This document shows positions 5,629 through 8,075 of a DNA stretch of 8,075 nt, one piece after another. The first letter of the stretch is position 1; the number at the start of each line of letters is the position of its first letter. Under the pieces are notes generated by a model that had not been told where the DNA came from, did not search any database, and saw only the letters and a list, made by a program, of their open reading frames with translations. Source of the DNA: Turicibacter sp. GTDB taxonomy: Bacteria; Bacillota; Bacilli; MOL361; Turicibacteraceae. The stretch lies in NCBI GenBank assembly GCA_030531025.1, contig JAUMTV010000032.1, positions 19,193 to 27,267 on the forward strand. Reading direction: 5' to 3'. Position numbers and translations under genes: made by a program.

Positions 5629-6759
5629 ATGAGTATTAACTGGAAAAGTGAAGCATGGGATTTTATAAAAGAAAAAACAAGAATTAATAATGAATTAATA
5701 GGAAGTAACTTTCCACATGCTTCTCATAATGGTGTTTATAGTTTAGAAAACGAGAAATGGTGGACAGCTGGATTCTGGCCAGGATTATTATGGAGAGTTT
5801 ATCTTGGTAGTAATAATGAAGAATTTAAATTAACAGCAGAAAAATGTGAAGAAAAAATGGAGCATTTATTAGGTGATACTGAAAGTGTGGACCATGATAT
5901 GGGCTTTATGTGGACATTAACAAGTTTAGCCAATTATAAAATAACAGGAAATAAGGAAGCAAGAAGAAGAGCTTTACTTGCTGCAAATCTTTTGGCAGGA
6001 AGATTTAATATTAAAGGTAACTATATAAGAGCATGGAATCCTTGGAGAGAGGGTGAGGATAATAGTGGAGTAGCAATAATAGATTGTATGATGAATTTAC
6101 CACTTTTATATTGGGCATCTGAAGAAACTAAGGATCCAAGATTCAAACATATTGCAGAAAGTCATGCAAATATGGTTTTAGAGCACTTTATAAGGGAGGA
6201 TGGATCAGTTCAACATATGGTAGAATTTGATTCAGAAACTGGAGAGGTTATTAAAAGGCTAGGAGGCCAAGGCTTTGCACCCAATAGTTCATGGTCAAGG
6301 GGAACAGCATGGGCTATTTATGGATTAACATTATCTTATAAATATACTGGTGATATAAAATTGTTAAATGCAGCTAAAAAAGTATCTAATTATTTTATAG
6401 CAAATGTTAAAGGGGAGGATTGTCCAGTTTGGGATTTTAGAGTACCTCAAGATGGTAAAGTAAGATATAGATATCCAGATTCATCTGCCGGTGCAATAGC
6501 TGCTTGTGGATTAATGATGTTAAGTAAATATGTATCAGATGTAGAAGCAGAAGTATATTTAAATTCGGGTGAAGATATATTAAAAAATTTATATGAAAAA
6601 TGTTCAAGTAAAGATGATAATAATGAACAAGGCCTATTAAAGCATGGAACTGGACATTTCCCAGAGCAAAAGAACTTAGATGTTCCATTAATATATGGAG
6701 ATTATTATTTTGTTGAAGGAATTTCAATATTAAATGATGTAGAATTATTATTTTGGTAA
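5629..6759 (+). CDS. ugl: Unsaturated glucuronyl hydrolase (GH88)
   Basis: Glycoside hydrolase family 88 enzyme, 376 residues, usual length. It hydrates the vinyl ether of 4-deoxy-4,5-unsaturated uronates at the non-reducing end of lyase products, freeing the uronate (which opens to DHU) and an amino sugar. Seen along the alpha6/alpha6 barrel: WWTAGFWPGLLW (44-55), DHDMGFMW (88-95), where Asp90 matches the first catalytic Asp of Bacillus UGL (Asp88 there), GVAIIDCMMNLPLLYWA (147-163) with Asp152 matching the second (Asp149), GFAPNSSWSRGTAW (215-228), PDSSAGAIAACG (283-294) and IYGDYYFVEG (355-364). All catalytic parts are intact. No signal peptide, so cytoplasmic. The Ser-x-x-Ser-x-Lys motif that I recall as the sulfate-binding mark of streptococcal UGL is not seen near the C-terminus; the region reads GTGHFPEQKNLDVP instead. 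Ribosome binding site AAGGGTG (5614-5620) lies 8 bases before ATG. It is flanked by two lyase genes in one probable operon. Confidence 0.96.
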   Translation: MSINWKSEAWDFIKEKTRINNELIGSNFPHASHNGVYSLENEKWWTAGFWPGLLWRVYLGSNNEEFKLTAEKCEEKMEHLLGDTESVDHDMGFMWTLTSLANYKITGNKEARRRALLAANLLAGRFNIKGNYIRAWNPWREGEDNSGVAIIDCMMNLPLLYWASEETKDPRFKHIAESHANMVLEHFIREDGSVQHMVEFDSETGEVIKRLGGQGFAPNSSWSRGTAWAIYGLTLSYKYTGDIKLLNAAKKVSNYFIANVKGEDCPVWDFRVPQDGKVRYRYPDSSAGAIAACGLMMLSKYVSDVEAEVYLNSGEDILKNLYEKCSSKDDNNEQGLLKHGTGHFPEQKNLDVPLIYGDYYFVEGISILNDVELLFW

Positions 6760-6771
6760 TAAGAAGGATAA

Positions 6772-6779
6772 AAGAGGTG
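6772..6779 (+). promoter_or_regulatory. Ribosome binding site of the second lyase
   Basis: AAGAGGTG lies 10 bases before the ATG at 6790. A nearer ATG at 6783 is out of frame and reads only four codons before a TAA (6795-6797), so 6790 is the start. Confidence 0.65.
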
Positions 6780-6789
6780 TAGATGAATT

Positions 6790-8075
6790 ATGAGTAAGAG
6801 TGGGTTTTTTAGTAAAGAAAATAGAAAATTTTTTATTGATGATATAGAAAAAATAAGTGATTATGTAAAAGAAAATTGCATGGAAGAGGCAGAGAAAATT
6901 ATAGCTGTTGCTAATGATGTTGTAAATCAGAGTTTTTTATTTACTTTAAGATGGGATATGGAAAGAACTACTGTACCAGAAATATTTGAAGGAGAAATAG
7001 ATTGGGTTCGTATGCCTGGTGATGACCAAGAGTGGATATTCCAATTTAATAGGCATAGATTTTGGATATGTTTAGGACAAGCATATGCCTTAACTAAGGA
7101 TGAAAAGTATGCAAAAGCATTTGTATCTCAACTTACACATTGGATAAAGAATGTTAAGAAGGATGATCCTAAAAATGAAAAGGCATGGAGAACCATAGAA
7201 GCAGGGTTGAGATTAGAGTATTGGTTTAAGGCTATTTGTTACTTTGAAAATAGTCCAAGCTTAACAGATGAAGTTTATGATATATTTGAAAAATCTATAA
7301 TAGAGCATGCTGAATATTTAATGGATGTATATGATACATTTAGATTAGTGAGTAATTGGGGAGTATTACAAAATCATGGGTTATTAATAGCAGGAATTAT
7401 GTTACCAGAAACTAAAAGAAGCATTGAGTATAGGGAAGAAGCATTAAGAAGATTAGCAGAAGAAATAACTATTCAAGTTTATGGTGATGGAGTTCATTGG
7501 GAACAATCTCCAATGTATCATAATGAAGTCGAGCATTGTTATCTTGATGTGAAGATATTATGCGATAGAAATAATATTAAGATGCCTGAAATAATAGATA
7601 AAAATTTGTATAAAATGGCATATGCTACACTTTATCATGCTAAGCCAGATCATTGTGAAATAATGATGGGGGATAGTGATGATATTGATGTAAGAGATAT
7701 AATAACTAAGGCTGCTTATCTTTATAAAGATGGAGTCTTAAAATATGGTGGATATGAAAAGTTTGATTTTGATACTATATGGGATTTAGGTATAAATGCG
7801 GCAAATGAATATTTAGGTATGGAGGTATATAAACCAGAAAAAACAGCTATAGAGCTTAAAGAAAGTGGGAATTACTACATTCATTCAGATTGGAGTGAAG
7901 AAGAGAATTTTTTCCATTTCTATTGTGGAACTTTAGGGGCTGGACATGGGCATTCTGATAAACTTCATATAGATTTATATGCTAATGGAGAAGACATACT
8001 TGTTGATTCTGGTAGGTATACTTATGTCCATAAGCCAGAAAGATATGAGTTTAAAGATCCTTCAGGCCATAATAC
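6790..8075 (+). CDS. Second heparinase II/III-family protein (heparinase III/PL12-like), 3' end outside window
   Basis: The frame is open from ATG 6790 to the right edge, giving 428 complete codons; relatives are about 600-660 residues, so roughly a third is missing. The N-terminal helical part has WVRMPGDDQEWIFQFNRHRFW (72-92), LRWDMERTTVPE at 53-64 and the pair KAWRTIEAGLR (130-140), as in heparinase III-type proteins. Catalytic-region landmarks: SNWGVLQNHG (188-197, Asn189 or Asn195 as substrate Asn), YGDGVHWEQSPMYHNEV (231-247, Tyr243 as likely catalytic Tyr) and GAGHGHSDKLHIDLYANG (383-400) opening the beta domain, followed by VDSGRYTY and a typical PSGHN just before the cut. The N-terminus MSKSGFFSKENRKFF has no signal peptide, whereas many PL12 enzymes are exported. 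It is clearly a different subgroup from the lyase upstream. It begins 30 bases after ugl stops, in the same probable operon. Substrate not determinable from sequence. Confidence 0.87.
   Translation, partial: MSKSGFFSKENRKFFIDDIEKISDYVKENCMEEAEKIIAVANDVVNQSFLFTLRWDMERTTVPEIFEGEIDWVRMPGDDQEWIFQFNRHRFWICLGQAYALTKDEKYAKAFVSQLTHWIKNVKKDDPKNEKAWRTIEAGLRLEYWFKAICYFENSPSLTDEVYDIFEKSIIEHAEYLMDVYDTFRLVSNWGVLQNHGLLIAGIMLPETKRSIEYREEALRRLAEEITIQVYGDGVHWEQSPMYHNEVEHCYLDVKILCDRNNIKMPEIIDKNLYKMAYATLYHAKPDHCEIMMGDSDDIDVRDIITKAAYLYKDGVLKYGGYEKFDFDTIWDLGINAANEYLGMEVYKPEKTAIELKESGNYYIHSDWSEEENFFHFYCGTLGAGHGHSDKLHIDLYANGEDILVDSGRYTYVHKPERYEFKDPSGHN

Noticed and set aside
6437..6727. Minus-strand open frame of 96 codons inside ugl
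   Set aside because: It lies wholly inside an intact, well-conserved GH88 gene, is very rich in Leu/Ile/His as expected from antisense of AT-rich coding DNA, and has no credible ribosome binding site or family match.
1..8075. Mobile elements, CRISPR arrays, tRNA or rRNA genes
   Set aside because: Apart from the short intergenic palindromes, no transposase, terminal inverted repeats, regularly spaced repeats or structured RNA gene was seen; the genes are uniform in composition and strand.

Overview
The window is AT-rich, favours AGA for arginine and A/T-ending codons, carries strong AGGAGG-like ribosome binding sites, and has every gene on the + strand with short gaps. This fits a Clostridium-type Firmicute, probably a host-associated species able to eat mucosal or connective-tissue glycans. 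The genus is an inference from composition and protein resemblance.

The locus is a glycosaminoglycan (hyaluronan, chondroitin or heparin type) degradation cluster. From left to right: (1) the 3' half of a 2-keto-3-deoxygluconate kinase gene (kdgK), open at the left edge; (2) kduI, a cupin-type 5-keto-4-deoxyuronate isomerase; (3) an SDR dehydrogenase of the KduD/DhuD type, the group often labelled gluconate 5-dehydrogenase; (4) an RpiB/LacA-type isomerase that I recognise as the streptococcal DhuI type; (5) a gene of unknown function whose C-terminal half looks like a galactose-binding (discoidin) fold; then a rho-independent terminator and an intergenic region with a promoter and candidate operators; (6) a leaderless heparinase II/III-type lyase; (7) a GH88 unsaturated glucuronyl hydrolase (ugl); (8) the first 428 residues of a second, different heparinase II/III-type protein, cut by the right edge.

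Together they make a cytoplasmic route. Imported oligosaccharides would be cleaved by the two lyases. Ugl would release the unsaturated uronate, which opens spontaneously to 4-deoxy-L-threo-5-hexosulose-uronate (DHU). KduI and/or DhuI would isomerise it, the SDR would reduce it to 2-keto-3-deoxygluconate, and KdgK would phosphorylate that to KDPG. KDPG aldolase, the sugar transporter and a regulator are not in the window and are expected just outside it. No signal peptide or membrane segment is seen in any gene whose N-terminus is present.

The points most worth following are two unrelated isomerases for the same step on either side of the dehydrogenase gene, a leaderless carbohydrate-binding-like protein of unknown role, and a 9-base palindrome found by eye only in the two larger intergenic gaps.
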